NCBI GenBank assembly: GCA_017643025.1
Contig: JAEPOG010000006.1
Span: forward strand, 186,001 to 250,000
From: Rhizobiaceae bacterium
GTDB lineage: Bacteria > Pseudomonadota > Alphaproteobacteria > Rhizobiales > Rhizobiaceae
DNA: 64,000 nt
Reading direction: 5' to 3'
In this document: positions 7,954 through 19,975 of the stretch, piece by piece
Numbering within the stretch: position 1 is the stretch's first letter
How the letters are laid out: each line of letters starts with the position of its first letter
Notes under the pieces: model-generated
Seen by the model: the letters and a program-made list of their open reading frames with translations, nothing else
The model's database searches: none
What the model was told of the DNA's origin: nothing
Position numbers and translations under genes: made by a program

Positions 7954-7967
7954 TTGATCTCGATCAA
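7954..7967. promoter_or_regulatory. FNR/FixK-type box
   Basis: TTGAT-CTCG-ATCAA is a perfect match to the FNR/FixK/NnrR consensus TTGAY-N4-RTCAA, and the match extends one base each side (C...G). Its centre is about 61 bp upstream of the DUF6455 start, right for activation at -41.5 with a 20-base leader. It is about 80 bp upstream of gatB on the other strand. Confidence 0.6.
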
Positions 7968-8039
7968 GCGTGCCGCCTTGCCACGGGCTGGCCGTTGGGC
8001 TAGCGACAGGCAAACGGATCAACCTCCCACAGAGCAGCC

Positions 8040-9535
<1,496 letters not shown>

Positions 9536-9539
<4 letters not shown>

Positions 9540-10033
9540 GCGCGTCGGTCCGACACATGACGCCAGCGGATGCCGAAGCGGTTTCGGCTCTGCTCCGCCA
9601 TTCTTGGGAACGGACCTACACGCCGCTGATGGGCGCCGAGAAGGTGGCCGCCCAGAACGAAAGCAAACACGGCGCGCAAAGCCTCGTCGCCGATCTCGCC
9701 CGTCCGCATTCCGAATCGTTTGTCGCCTCAACCGAGAACGGGACGGTCGCAGGCTATGCCTATGCGATCGTGACGAAGGGCGTGCTTTGGCTCGACCGGC
9801 TGCACGTCGCACCGGAGCACCAGGGCAGCGGCATTGCCGACGGCCTGCTTCAGGCCGTCATGGTCAATTATGTCGGTGAACCGTCGATTTCGCTGGAAGT
9901 AATCGAAGGCAACAACCGCGCAATGCGCTTCTACGAAAAGCACGGTTTCGATGTCGTCGAGCGCAAAAGCGCATGCGGCAGCATCGACGGCGTGCCGGCT
10001 ATTGTGATGCGCAGGCCGCTGTCACGCGCCTGA
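9536..10033 (+). CDS. GNAT family N-acetyltransferase, GTG start
   Basis: A 165-residue protein with the GNAT acetyl-CoA fold: a motif-A loop ([16 protein letters not shown]) and the motif-B end ([17 protein letters not shown]). The start GTG 9536 overlaps the gatB stop (GTGA), indicating translational coupling. The acceptor substrate (small molecule, protein or tRNA) cannot be predicted. Confidence 0.88.
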
Positions 10034-10038
10034 GGTGC

Positions 10039-10467
10039 CTACTCGACGGCGACCTCGTTGCCGTCCTCGTCCCAGAGGCCGCCTACGACGCAATCCTGAA
10101 TATATTCGCGATGCGCGAGGTCGCAGCGCACTTCCGCAGCGGCGAGCGCAGCCTCTCGCGACGGCCAGCCGCAGCTGAACTCGCTCCAGTGGATGCCTTC
10201 CTTGTGCATGACGCCAACGACGAAGCTCCAGCCGGCCGGGAAGCACCAGGCGATGCGGGCGCAGTCGGCGGCGAGCGCGCCGCTTTCGGTGCACTTCTCG
10301 CGCGCGCAGTCGAGCGTCGCGGTCGGGTTTCCGCCTGTGCACATGCCGCTGCCCTGTTCCGCCGCATAGGCGAAGGCGATTCCGGTCGGCCCGTTCTGGG
10401 CAATTGCGGGGATGGGCGTCATTAGAAGTCCTGCGGCAAGTGTTAGACCGATGCGTAAACCCGTCAT
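10039..10467 (-). CDS. Secreted DUF4189-like protein
   Basis: A 142-residue exported protein: signal peptide (about residues 1-24, cleavage near AIAQ), then a cysteine-rich domain repeating the A(A/I)A-Y and C...C pattern typical of DUF4189 (GIAFAYAAEQ, DCAREKCTESGALAADCARI). Six or more cysteines suggest periplasmic disulfides. Start ATG 10467 is preceded by GGGGGA. It is convergent with the GNAT gene at a 5-bp gap. Role unknown. Confidence 0.75.
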   Translation of the reverse strand: MTGLRIGLTLAAGLLMTPIPAIAQNGPTGIAFAYAAEQGSGMCTGGNPTATLDCAREKCTESGALAADCARIAWCFPAGWSFVVGVMHKEGIHWSEFSCGWPSREAALAAAEVRCDLAHREYIQDCVVGGLWDEDGNEVAVE

Positions 10468-10564
10468 GCTGTTCCCCCGATTGTGATCGCTGAACCCTGT
10501 TTCAGCTTTGTACGGCAACCTACATTCGCCCCCGCGCTACGAAAGCTAAACCGGAGACTGGCCG

Positions 10565-10942
10565 ATGACCACCACGACGATACACGCCCCCGGCAACGAA
10601 AAGCACTTCATGCACGTAAAGTCGGTTCCTCAGAAGATCGTAGTCCGCAGGGGAGACAAAATCCTTGCGGAGAGCACGAACGCGCTGCGCGTGATGGAAA
10701 CAGGCCGCGGGCCCTACGACCCGATGATCTACATTCCGGAGGCGGACGTTGCGGGGCTGGACGCAGTGGACGGCAAGTCGACCCATTGCCCGCTCAAGGG
10801 CGATGCTTCCTATTTCGCACTGGATGGCGACGAGATCGCGTGGACCTATGATCGCCCGCTTGACGTTTCGACCGTGCTGAAGGGCCACATCGCATTCTAT
10901 CCGGCCAAGGTGGTCGTCGAGGAGATAGGGGCCGAAGTCTGA
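10565..10942 (+). CDS. DUF427 domain-containing protein
   Basis: A 125-residue single-domain DUF427 protein. Family landmarks are LAESTNALRVMETG, YIPEADV, STHCPLKGDASYFAL and GHIAFYPAKV. Members are small beta-barrel proteins with no defined biochemical activity. Start ATG 10565 with GGAG about 9 bases upstream. It opens a plus-strand run with the NDUFA12-like gene 88 bp later. Confidence 0.85.
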   Translation: MTTTTIHAPGNEKHFMHVKSVPQKIVVRRGDKILAESTNALRVMETGRGPYDPMIYIPEADVAGLDAVDGKSTHCPLKGDASYFALDGDEIAWTYDRPLDVSTVLKGHIAFYPAKVVVEEIGAEV

Positions 10943-11030
10943 CGGCCGGATCTGATCGGGCGCAGCGCTTGCATTCGACCAGCGGCCCGGCCATAAGCGG
11001 TCGGAATTCACCCTCGCCGGCAGGAGCGTC

Positions 11031-11429
11031 ATGAAGACCTTTCTTCTTCAGTTCTTCACATGGTGGAACGGCCAGACACTTGGCACGCGTTTCCACACAT
11101 GGAGGCGCGGCAAGAAGGTCGGGCAGGATGCTGCCGGCAATATCTATTACGAGGGCGGCAAGGACTCCGAGGGTCGTACGCGACGCTGGGTGATCTACAA
11201 GGATCTGGCCGAGGCGTCGGCCATTCCGCCCGGCTGGCACGGCTGGATGCATCACCGCGTCGACACGCCGCCGAGCGCCGAAAACTACAAGCCGCTTGAG
11301 TGGGAAAAGCAGCACCAGCCGAACCTAACTGGTACGCCGGGCGCATACCGCCCGCGAGGCTCTGTGCTTTCGGGCACCGAACGCCCGCGCGTCACCGGCG
11401 ACTATGACGCCTGGACGCCCGGCAGCTGA
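11031..11429 (+). CDS. NADH:ubiquinone oxidoreductase subunit NDUFA12 homologue
   Basis: A 132-residue homologue of the complex I accessory subunit NDUFA12 (17.2 kDa / B17.2), present in alphaproteobacterial complex I. Landmarks: TWWNGQTLGTRFHTWRRGKK, GNIYYEGG, RRWVIYKD and PPGWHGWMHHRVDTPP. It associates with the matrix-side (cytoplasmic) arm of complex I. It is encoded away from the nuo operon, as is usual in this group, and next to the DUF2155 gene. Confidence 0.9.
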   Translation: MKTFLLQFFTWWNGQTLGTRFHTWRRGKKVGQDAAGNIYYEGGKDSEGRTRRWVIYKDLAEASAIPPGWHGWMHHRVDTPPSAENYKPLEWEKQHQPNLTGTPGAYRPRGSVLSGTERPRVTGDYDAWTPGS

Positions 11430-11535
11430 CCAGCGCCTGCGTACTTCCTTCTTGCCACAATTGCCGTCTAACGCGGGCTCCATTGGGCGGGCATGGGCTT
11501 ATCCCCGGCACGCGAATCTGAATAGTGTTGTCGCG

Positions 11536-12000
11536 ATGACTGCAAATCCGATTCCCACCAGGCTGGCTTCCCTTGTCGTGCTCGCGGCATTGGCATTCGC
11601 CAACCCGGCTATTGCTCAGCAAGACGAGGAAGCTGGTCCGCGTGAAAACCAGCGCATCAGCAATCCGGTGGCCGAGTTTACTGGCATCGACAAAATCACC
11701 GGCCGCATCATCACCTTCGACGTTTATGTCGACGAGACCGTTCAGTTCGGCGCGCTGCAGGTGACGCCGCGTGTCTGCTATTCGAGTCCGGATACCGAGG
11801 AAGACCCCAAGACGGATTCCTTCGTCGAGGTCGATGAAATCACGCTCGACCGCAAGATCAGGCGCATATTCACCGGCTGGATGTTCGCCGAAAGCCCCGG
11901 CCTCAATGCCGTTGAGCACGCCGTCTATGACGTGTGGCTGAAGGACTGCAAGGAATCGTCTGAAGTGCCGCCGCCCGAGGCGTCTGCCCAATCCGGCTGA
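11536..12000 (+). CDS. DUF2155 domain-containing secreted protein
   Basis: A 154-residue exported protein: signal peptide to about residue 26 (AIAQ), then the DUF2155 domain with NPVAEFTGIDKITGRIITFD, LQVTPRVCYSS and FTGWMFAESPGLNAVEHAVY. The two conserved cysteines (VCYSS and LKDCKES) probably pair. The family is confined to Alphaproteobacteria and often sits beside the NDUFA12 gene as here. Function unknown, likely envelope. Start ATG 11536 is chosen because it opens the signal peptide. Confidence 0.85.
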   Translation: MTANPIPTRLASLVVLAALAFANPAIAQQDEEAGPRENQRISNPVAEFTGIDKITGRIITFDVYVDETVQFGALQVTPRVCYSSPDTEEDPKTDSFVEVDEITLDRKIRRIFTGWMFAESPGLNAVEHAVYDVWLKDCKESSEVPPPEASAQSG

Positions 12001-12039
12001 CCGGTTGCGCTTGGGCTGCCTTTGAGGCATGCCGCGGCA

Positions 12040-14273
<2,234 letters not shown>

Positions 14274-14370
14274 GAAGCGCCATCCGGTGGTTATCGGGCC
14301 GGTAACGCGGCCTTAAGCATGATGATGGCATGTGGGGAGCGAGTCGTAATGTCCCGCGTAGCCTCGACCC

Positions 14371-14691
14371 ATGTGGACCCGCCAGCACAAGAAGAGAAAA
14401 TCAGGCGCTCTCATCGTTCCGGCGATCGCGGCGGCGTTCCTGTCCTATTTCGGGTATCACGCCTTCCAGGGCGAGTTCGGCATCTACGCGAGCTACGCCT
14501 TCGACGAGCGCATCGAGGTTCTCGAGGCGGAGCTTGAAGCCGTGCGCCAGCGCCGCAGGGACCTTGAGCACCGCGTCGCCCTGCTGCGCGACGGAACGCT
14601 CGAGAAGGACATGCTCGACGAACATGCGCGCCGCGCGCTCAATCTCGCGCACGAAAACGAGATTGTCATCTACCGCACGCGCCGCAATTGA
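14371..14691 (+). CDS. ftsB: Septum formation initiator FtsB/DivIC family
   Basis: A 106-residue bitopic membrane protein: short basic cytoplasmic tail (RQHKKRKSG), one TM helix (about residues 12-30), then a periplasmic coiled coil (about 45-80, IEVLEAELEAVRQRRRDLEH) and the DivIC-type tail (DEHARRALNLAHENEIVIY). FtsB works with FtsL and FtsQ in the divisome. It lies between eno and pdhA in the conserved rhizobial order. Confidence 0.9.
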   Translation: MWTRQHKKRKSGALIVPAIAAAFLSYFGYHAFQGEFGIYASYAFDERIEVLEAELEAVRQRRRDLEHRVALLRDGTLEKDMLDEHARRALNLAHENEIVIYRTRRN

Positions 14692-14712
14692 TTAACTGAA
14701 TTCCAGTTAATC
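14690..14712. promoter_or_regulatory. Perfect 9-5-9 palindrome upstream of pdhA
   Basis: GATTAACTG-AATTC-CAGTTAATC starts on the last bases of ftsB and lies about 158 bp before the pdhA ATG. It is AT-rich and has no T-tract, so it resembles an operator more than a terminator. A second, GC-rich 6-3-6 hairpin (14814-14828) lies in the pdhA leader. The cognate regulator is unknown. Confidence 0.5.
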
Positions 14713-14869
14713 TATCAAATAGCCTTTTCGTCCAGCTAGTTAGCCGCATGCCAGCTATGCAATTTCGGCGTGGCCGATCATGCATGACGCGTGCTAACGT
14801 CTTCCTGCTACGAGGGAGGCTACCTCCCGAACATCGTCCGCGAAGAGACGCGCAGCCAGGGAGAAGTGA

Positions 14870-15946
14870 ATGGCCGCAGCCCGCAAGAGCGCTGGCAGCA
14901 AATCCGCAGCCAAGAAGTCTGACGCCAAGCCCAAGATCGAGGCCAAGCTGCCGCCGCAGCCCAAGGCGCCGCCGCCCGCCGACTTCAGCAAGGAGGAGGA
15001 GCTTGCCGCGTACCGCGCCATGCTTCTCATCCGCCGCTTCGAGGAAAAGGCCGGCCAGCTCTACGGCATGGGTTTCATCGGCGGTTTCTGCCACCTCTAT
15101 ATCGGCCAGGAGGCCGTCGTCACCGGCATGAAGCTGGCGATCAGGGACGGCGACCAGATGATCACCGCCTATCGCGACCACGGACATATGCTGGCCATGG
15201 ACATGTCGCCCAAGGGCGTCATGGCGGAGTTGACCGGCCGCAAGGGCGGTTATTCGCGTGGCAAGGGCGGCTCCATGCACATGTTCTCCAAGGAGAAGCA
15301 GTTCTACGGCGGCCACGGCATTGTCGGCGCGCAGGTTTCGCTGGGCACGGGCCTCGCCTTTGCCAACCGGTACCGCGAGAACGGCGCCGTATCGCTCACC
15401 TATTTCGGCGACGGCGCGGCCAATCAGGGGCAGGTCTACGAGAGCTTCAACATGGCCTCTCTGTGGAAGCTCCCGGTCATCTACATCATCGAGAACAACC
15501 GTTACGCCATGGGCACGTCGGTAGCGCGATCCTCCGCCGAGACCGATTTCTCCCACCGCGGCCTCTCCTTCAAGATCCCCGGCATCCAGGTCGACGGCAT
15601 GGACGTCCGCGCGGTCAAGTCGGCCGGCGAAATGGCCGCCGAATGGTGCCGCGACGGCAACGGCCCGATCATTCTGGAAATGCTGACCTACCGTTATCGC
15701 GGCCACTCCATGTCCGATCCGGCCAAGTACCGCAGCAAGGAAGAGGTCCAGAAGATGCGGTCCGAGCAGGATCCGATCGAGCAGGTGAAACAGCGCGTGG
15801 TCGACAAGAAATGGGCCACGGAAGACGAGCTCAAGGCGATCGACAAGGAAGTGCGCGACATCGTCGCCGAGGCGGCCGAATTCGCGCAGAACGATGCCGA
15901 GCCGGACGTCTCCGAACTCTACACAGACATTCTGGTCGAAGCCTGA
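14870..15946 (+). CDS. pdhA: Pyruvate dehydrogenase E1 component subunit alpha
   Basis: Together with PdhB forms the thiamine-diphosphate E1 that decarboxylates pyruvate and reductively acetylates lipoyl-E2. The 358-residue protein has an Ala/Lys/Pro-rich N-terminal extension (residues 1-38), then the TPP domain. The TPP motif is GDGAANQGQVYESFNMASLW, closing with PVIYIIENN; the substrate and phosphorylation-loop-like segment is YRYRGHSMSDPAKYRSKEE. Start ATG 14870 follows AGGGAGAAG. First gene of the pdhA-pdhB-pdhC unit (gaps of 12 and 10 bp). Confidence 0.97.
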   Translation: MAAARKSAGSKSAAKKSDAKPKIEAKLPPQPKAPPPADFSKEEELAAYRAMLLIRRFEEKAGQLYGMGFIGGFCHLYIGQEAVVTGMKLAIRDGDQMITAYRDHGHMLAMDMSPKGVMAELTGRKGGYSRGKGGSMHMFSKEKQFYGGHGIVGAQVSLGTGLAFANRYRENGAVSLTYFGDGAANQGQVYESFNMASLWKLPVIYIIENNRYAMGTSVARSSAETDFSHRGLSFKIPGIQVDGMDVRAVKSAGEMAAEWCRDGNGPIILEMLTYRYRGHSMSDPAKYRSKEEVQKMRSEQDPIEQVKQRVVDKKWATEDELKAIDKEVRDIVAEAAEFAQNDAEPDVSELYTDILVEA

Positions 15947-15958
15947 GGAAGCGCGCCG

Positions 15959-17356
15959 ATGCCGATAGACATTCTCATGCCCGCGCTCTCGCCGACCATG
16001 GAAGAGGGCAACCTTGCCAAATGGCTTAAGAAAGAGGGCGACAAGGTCGAGCCGGGCGACGTGATCGCCGAGATCGAGACCGACAAGGCCACGATGGAGG
16101 TCGAGGCGGTCGATGAGGGCACCATAGGCAAGCTGCTCGTCGATGCCGGAACCGAAGGCGTGAAGGTCAACACGCCCATCGCCGTGCTCTTGCAGGAAGG
16201 CGAGAGCGCTGGCGATATCGGCAAGTCAGGCTCGCCGAAAGCCGAAGAAAAGACCGGCGAAACGAAGCAGGAAGAACCGGCCGGAGAAGCGTCTGACGCA
16301 TCACCTGACAAGGCTCCCGCCGCGCCGAAGGCCGAGGTCGCCGCCGATCCCGACATCCCGGAAGGCACCGAAATGGTATCGACGACGGTACGCGAGGCTC
16401 TCCGCGACGCCATGGCGGAGGAGATGCGCCGCGACGAGGACGTATTCGTCATGGGCGAGGAGGTCGCCGAATATCAGGGCGCCTACAAGATCACGCAGGG
16501 CCTCTTGCAGGAGTTCGGGGCGAAGCGCGTCGTCGACACGCCGATCACCGAGCACGGCTTTGCAGGCGTCGGCGTTGGTGCTGCCATGTCCGGGCTGAAA
16601 CCGATCGTGGAATTCATGACCTTCAACTTCGCCATGCAGGCGATCGACCAGATCGTCAATTCGGCGGCGAAGACGCTCTATATGTCCGGCGGCCAGATGG
16701 GCGCGCCGATCGTCTTCCGCGGTCCCAACGGCGCCGCCGCCCGCGTCGCCGCGCAGCATTCGCAGTGTTATGCCGCCTGGTACGGGCACATCCCCGGCCT
16801 CAAGGTCGTGATGCCCTACACCGCTGCCGACGCTAAGGGCCTGCTCAAGGCCGCCATCCGCGACCCCAACCCGGTCATCTTCCTCGAGAATGAGATCCTC
16901 TACGGCCAGAGTTTCGACGTGCCGAAGATCGACGATTTCGTCCTGCCCATCGGAAAGGCGCGCATCCACAAGCAGGGCAAGGACGTCACCATCGTCTCCT
17001 TCGGCATTGGCATGACCTATGCCGTGAAGGCTGCGGACGAGCTTGCGGGCATGGGCATCGACGCCGAAATTATCGACCTGCGGACCATTCGCCCGATGGA
17101 CCTCGATACTGTCATCGAGTCGGTGAAGAAGACAAACCGTCTGGTGACGGTGGAGGAGGGCTTCCCGCAGTCATCGGTGGGCGACTTCATCGCCAGCCGC
17201 GTCATGCAGCGCGCCTTCGACTACCTGGATGCGCCGGTCATCACCATCGCCGGCAAGGACGTGCCAATGCCCTACGCCGCCAACCTTGAAAAGCTGGCGC
17301 TGCCCAATGTCGGCGAGGTTGTCGAGGCGGTGAAAGCCGTCACCTACAAGGCCTAG
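15959..17356 (+). CDS. pdhB: Pyruvate dehydrogenase E1 component subunit beta with lipoyl domain
   Basis: A 465-residue E1-beta with an N-terminal biotinyl/lipoyl domain (residues 1-78, lipoyl-lysine Lys43 in [11 protein letters not shown]), an Ala/Glu/Lys/Pro-rich linker (about 80-135), then the transketolase pyrimidine-binding and C-terminal domains ([35 protein letters not shown]). Lipoylated E1-beta is a known alphaproteobacterial feature; E. coli-type E1 lacks it. The lipoyl domain closely repeats that of PdhC in both protein and DNA. Confidence 0.97.
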   Translation: MPIDILMPALSPTMEEGNLAKWLKKEGDKVEPGDVIAEIETDKATMEVEAVDEGTIGKLLVDAGTEGVKVNTPIAVLLQEGESAGDIGKSGSPKAEEKTGETKQEEPAGEASDASPDKAPAAPKAEVAADPDIPEGTEMVSTTVREALRDAMAEEMRRDEDVFVMGEEVAEYQGAYKITQGLLQEFGAKRVVDTPITEHGFAGVGVGAAMSGLKPIVEFMTFNFAMQAIDQIVNSAAKTLYMSGGQMGAPIVFRGPNGAAARVAAQHSQCYAAWYGHIPGLKVVMPYTAADAKGLLKAAIRDPNPVIFLENEILYGQSFDVPKIDDFVLPIGKARIHKQGKDVTIVSFGIGMTYAVKAADELAGMGIDAEIIDLRTIRPMDLDTVIESVKKTNRLVTVEEGFPQSSVGDFIASRVMQRAFDYLDAPVITIAGKDVPMPYAANLEKLALPNVGEVVEAVKAVTYKA

Positions 17357-17366
17357 GGAGAGAGCG

Positions 17367-18740
17367 ATGCCGATTGAAATCACCATGCCGGCGCTCTCCC
17401 CGACGATGGAGGAGGGCAATCTCGCCAAGTGGCTCGTCAAGGAAGGCGATCAGGTCGCGCCGGGCGACGTGATTGCGGAAATCGAGACCGACAAGGCGAC
17501 GATGGAAGTGGAAGCCGTCGACGAGGGCACCGTGGCGAAGATCGTGGTTCCCGCCGGCACAGAGGGCGTGAAGGTCAATGCCCTGATCGCCATCCTCGCC
17601 GGCGAAGGCGAAGACGCATCGCAGGCTGCGAAGGCCGGTGGTGGCGCGAAGCCTGAAGCCGCGAAAGAGCAGCCGGCCAAGGCCGATGCTCCTGCAAAGC
17701 AGGAAGAGCCTCAAAAGAGGGAGGAGGCGGCGCCTGCCCCCAAATCCAATGGCAGCGCGGCACCCGCCGCCGGGGCGGGTCCCGCACCGAAGTCGGACGG
17801 TGATCGCGTCTTCTCCTCGCCGCTTGCCCGCCGTATCGCCAAGGACGCTGGCATCGACCTCGCCGCGGTCTCCGGCTCCGGCCCGCGCGGCCGGGTGGTC
17901 AAGGCCGATGTCGAGGCCGCGATTTCGGGTGGCAACGCCAAGGCGGCTCCGGCAGGCGCGCCGGCAGCGGCGCCCGCCGCCAAGCCGATGTCCGACGATG
18001 CGGTGCTGAAGCTGTTCGAGGAGGGCTCCTACGAACTCGTCCCGCACGACAACATGCGCAAGACCATCGCGCGCCGGCTGGTCGAGGCGAAGTCGACTAT
18101 CCCGCACTTCTATCTCACTCTCGATTGCGAGATCGACGCGCTTCTGGCGCTGCGCAAGCAGATCAACGACGCGGCGCCGGTGAAGAAGGGCGAGGACGGC
18201 AAGGAGCAGCCGGCCTACAAGGTCTCCGTCAACGACATGATCATCAAGGCGATGGCGCTGGCGCTCCGCGACGTGCCGGCGGCAAACGCCTCGTGGACCG
18301 ACGCCAACATGGTGATGCACAAGCACTCTGACGTTGGTGTTGCGGTTTCCATACCGGGCGGCCTGATCACGCCGATTGTACGCCGCGCGGAGGAAAAGAC
18401 CCTGTCGGCCATCGCCAACGAGATGAAGGACCTCGCCGGGCGTGCGCGCAACCGCAAGCTTAAGCCCGAGGAATATCAGGGTGGCACGACGGCCGTCTCC
18501 AATCTCGGCATGTTCGGCATCAAGGACTTTTCGGCTGTCATCAACCCGCCGCACGCGACGATCCTTGCGGTGGGAACCGGCGAGGAGCGGGCGGTGGTAA
18601 AGAACGGCGAGATCAAGGTCGCGAACATGATGTCCGTGACGCTGTCGACCGACCACCGCGCCGTGGACGGCGCGTTAGGCGCGGAGCTGCTGACTGCCTT
18701 CAAGCGCTACATCGAAAACCCGATGGGAATGCTGGTCTAG
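17367..18740 (+). CDS. pdhC: Pyruvate dehydrogenase E2, dihydrolipoamide acetyltransferase
   Basis: Core of the complex; transfers acetyl from lipoyl to CoA. The 457-residue protein has a single lipoyl domain (1-78, Lys43), a long Ala/Pro/Lys linker, a peripheral subunit-binding domain ([20 protein letters not shown], then [16 protein letters not shown]), a second flexible linker and the catalytic domain. The active site is [14 protein letters not shown] with His430 and Asp434. Start ATG 17367 follows GGGAGAGAG. The rhizobial literature also calls this gene pdhB. Confidence 0.97.
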   Translation: MPIEITMPALSPTMEEGNLAKWLVKEGDQVAPGDVIAEIETDKATMEVEAVDEGTVAKIVVPAGTEGVKVNALIAILAGEGEDASQAAKAGGGAKPEAAKEQPAKADAPAKQEEPQKREEAAPAPKSNGSAAPAAGAGPAPKSDGDRVFSSPLARRIAKDAGIDLAAVSGSGPRGRVVKADVEAAISGGNAKAAPAGAPAAAPAAKPMSDDAVLKLFEEGSYELVPHDNMRKTIARRLVEAKSTIPHFYLTLDCEIDALLALRKQINDAAPVKKGEDGKEQPAYKVSVNDMIIKAMALALRDVPAANASWTDANMVMHKHSDVGVAVSIPGGLITPIVRRAEEKTLSAIANEMKDLAGRARNRKLKPEEYQGGTTAVSNLGMFGIKDFSAVINPPHATILAVGTGEERAVVKNGEIKVANMMSVTLSTDHRAVDGALGAELLTAFKRYIENPMGMLV

Positions 18741-18758
18741 ATCCGAAGGAGATCGGTC

Positions 18759-19310
18759 ATGGCAAGTGCAGTCGAATCCAGAAACATGGGCTCGTCCTGG
18801 TGGTGGATGGCGCTTCTGGCCGTCGTTTCGATCGTCGGTGGAGTGATGGCGCTTGCCAATCCCTTCGCCGCCAGCGTTGCCGCAACGTTGCTCGCCGGTT
18901 GGTTCTTCGCAATTCTTGGCGTCATCCAGATCGTACAGGCGTTCCGCGTCACCGACTGGTCGGGCTTTCTATGGGCGCTGCTGTTCGGCGTTCTGACGCT
19001 GGTCGTCGGCGGTGTGCTGCTGCTTGATCCGCTCGCCGGGATGGTGTCGCTGACGGTGCTGGTCGCTGTACTCTTCCTCGTAACCGGGATCGCCAAAACC
19101 ATGTTCGCTTTCGCGCTGCGGCCGGTCTCCGGCTGGGTCTGGGTGCTGGTTTCGGGGCTGGTTTCGCTATTGTTAGGCATCATGATCCTCGCCAACTTTC
19201 CGTGGTCGGCAGCCAACGTTCTGGGGATACTGCTCGGCGTCGAACTCCTGTCGAACGGCGTGCTGTTCTTGTTCGTTGCGCTCGGGCTGCGGCGGCTCCG
19301 CGAGGCTTGA
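18759..19310 (+). CDS. HdeD family membrane protein (DUF308)
   Basis: A 183-residue membrane protein with six predicted helices in three hairpin-like repeats, typical of HdeD/DUF308 (WWMALLAVVSIVGGVMALANP; LFGVLTLVVGGVLLLDPLAG; VLVSGLVSLLLGIMILANFP). HdeD is linked to acid resistance in E. coli; the role here is unknown. It sits 18 bp after pdhC and 8 bp before the SGNH hydrolase, so it lies within the pdh transcription unit, where many relatives do not carry it. Confidence 0.85.
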   Translation: MASAVESRNMGSSWWWMALLAVVSIVGGVMALANPFAASVAATLLAGWFFAILGVIQIVQAFRVTDWSGFLWALLFGVLTLVVGGVLLLDPLAGMVSLTVLVAVLFLVTGIAKTMFAFALRPVSGWVWVLVSGLVSLLLGIMILANFPWSAANVLGILLGVELLSNGVLFLFVALGLRRLREA

Positions 19311-19318
19311 TCCACGAC

Positions 19319-19960
19319 ATGAAAACCGTCCTTTGCTACGGCGACTCGCTGACCTGGGGCTCCAACGCCGAGACCGGGCTTCGCCATGCCTATGAAGATC
19401 GCTGGACAAGCGTCCTGCAAAAAGGTCTCGGCCATGGTGTGCGCGTGATTTCCGAAGGCCTGCGGGGACGCACGACGGCTTATGACGAGCACCTTGCCGA
19501 CTGCGACCGCAACGGCGCCCGCATCCTGCCGACGGTGCTCTACACGCACGCCCCTCTCGACCTGGTGATCTTCATGCTGGGCGCGAACGATCTGAAGCCG
19601 CATATTGCGGGGACGGCGCTCGCCGCCATGCAGGGCATGCGGAGGCTGATCTCTCTGGTGCAGGTCAACGCCATGCGCGACGGCTCCACCGAGCCGCCGC
19701 CGGTACTCGTGGTCGCGCCGCCCCAGCTCTGCGAAACCGCCGATCCGGAGTTCAGCGCCATGTTCGCCGGCGGCGTGGAGCAGTCGAAAATGCTCGCTTC
19801 CTTCTATGCCGATCTCGCTGATGAAAGCGGCTGCGGTTTCTTCGATGCCGGGTCGGTGGCGAAGACGACTCCCATCGACGGCGTGCATCTCGACGCCGAA
19901 AACACCCGCGCCATCGGGCGCGGGCTGGAACCGATGGTCCGGCTGATGCTGGGCCTTTGA
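19319..19960 (+). CDS. SGNH/GDSL hydrolase (arylesterase-like)
   Basis: A 213-residue cytoplasmic SGNH hydrolase. Block I with the nucleophile Ser is CYGDSLTWGSN (Ser10), block III is MLGANDLKP, and the catalytic Asp-His pair is in IDGVHLDAEN near the C-terminus. No signal peptide. Relatives are described as arylesterases or acyl-CoA thioesterase-like enzymes; the natural substrate is unknown. An arylesterase gene between E2 and lpd is a conserved arrangement in Sinorhizobium and relatives, suggesting a link to acyl or CoA metabolism (inference). Confidence 0.87.
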   Translation: MKTVLCYGDSLTWGSNAETGLRHAYEDRWTSVLQKGLGHGVRVISEGLRGRTTAYDEHLADCDRNGARILPTVLYTHAPLDLVIFMLGANDLKPHIAGTALAAMQGMRRLISLVQVNAMRDGSTEPPPVLVVAPPQLCETADPEFSAMFAGGVEQSKMLASFYADLADESGCGFFDAGSVAKTTPIDGVHLDAENTRAIGRGLEPMVRLMLGL

Positions 19961-19975
19961 ATTCAGGAGTGTAAC

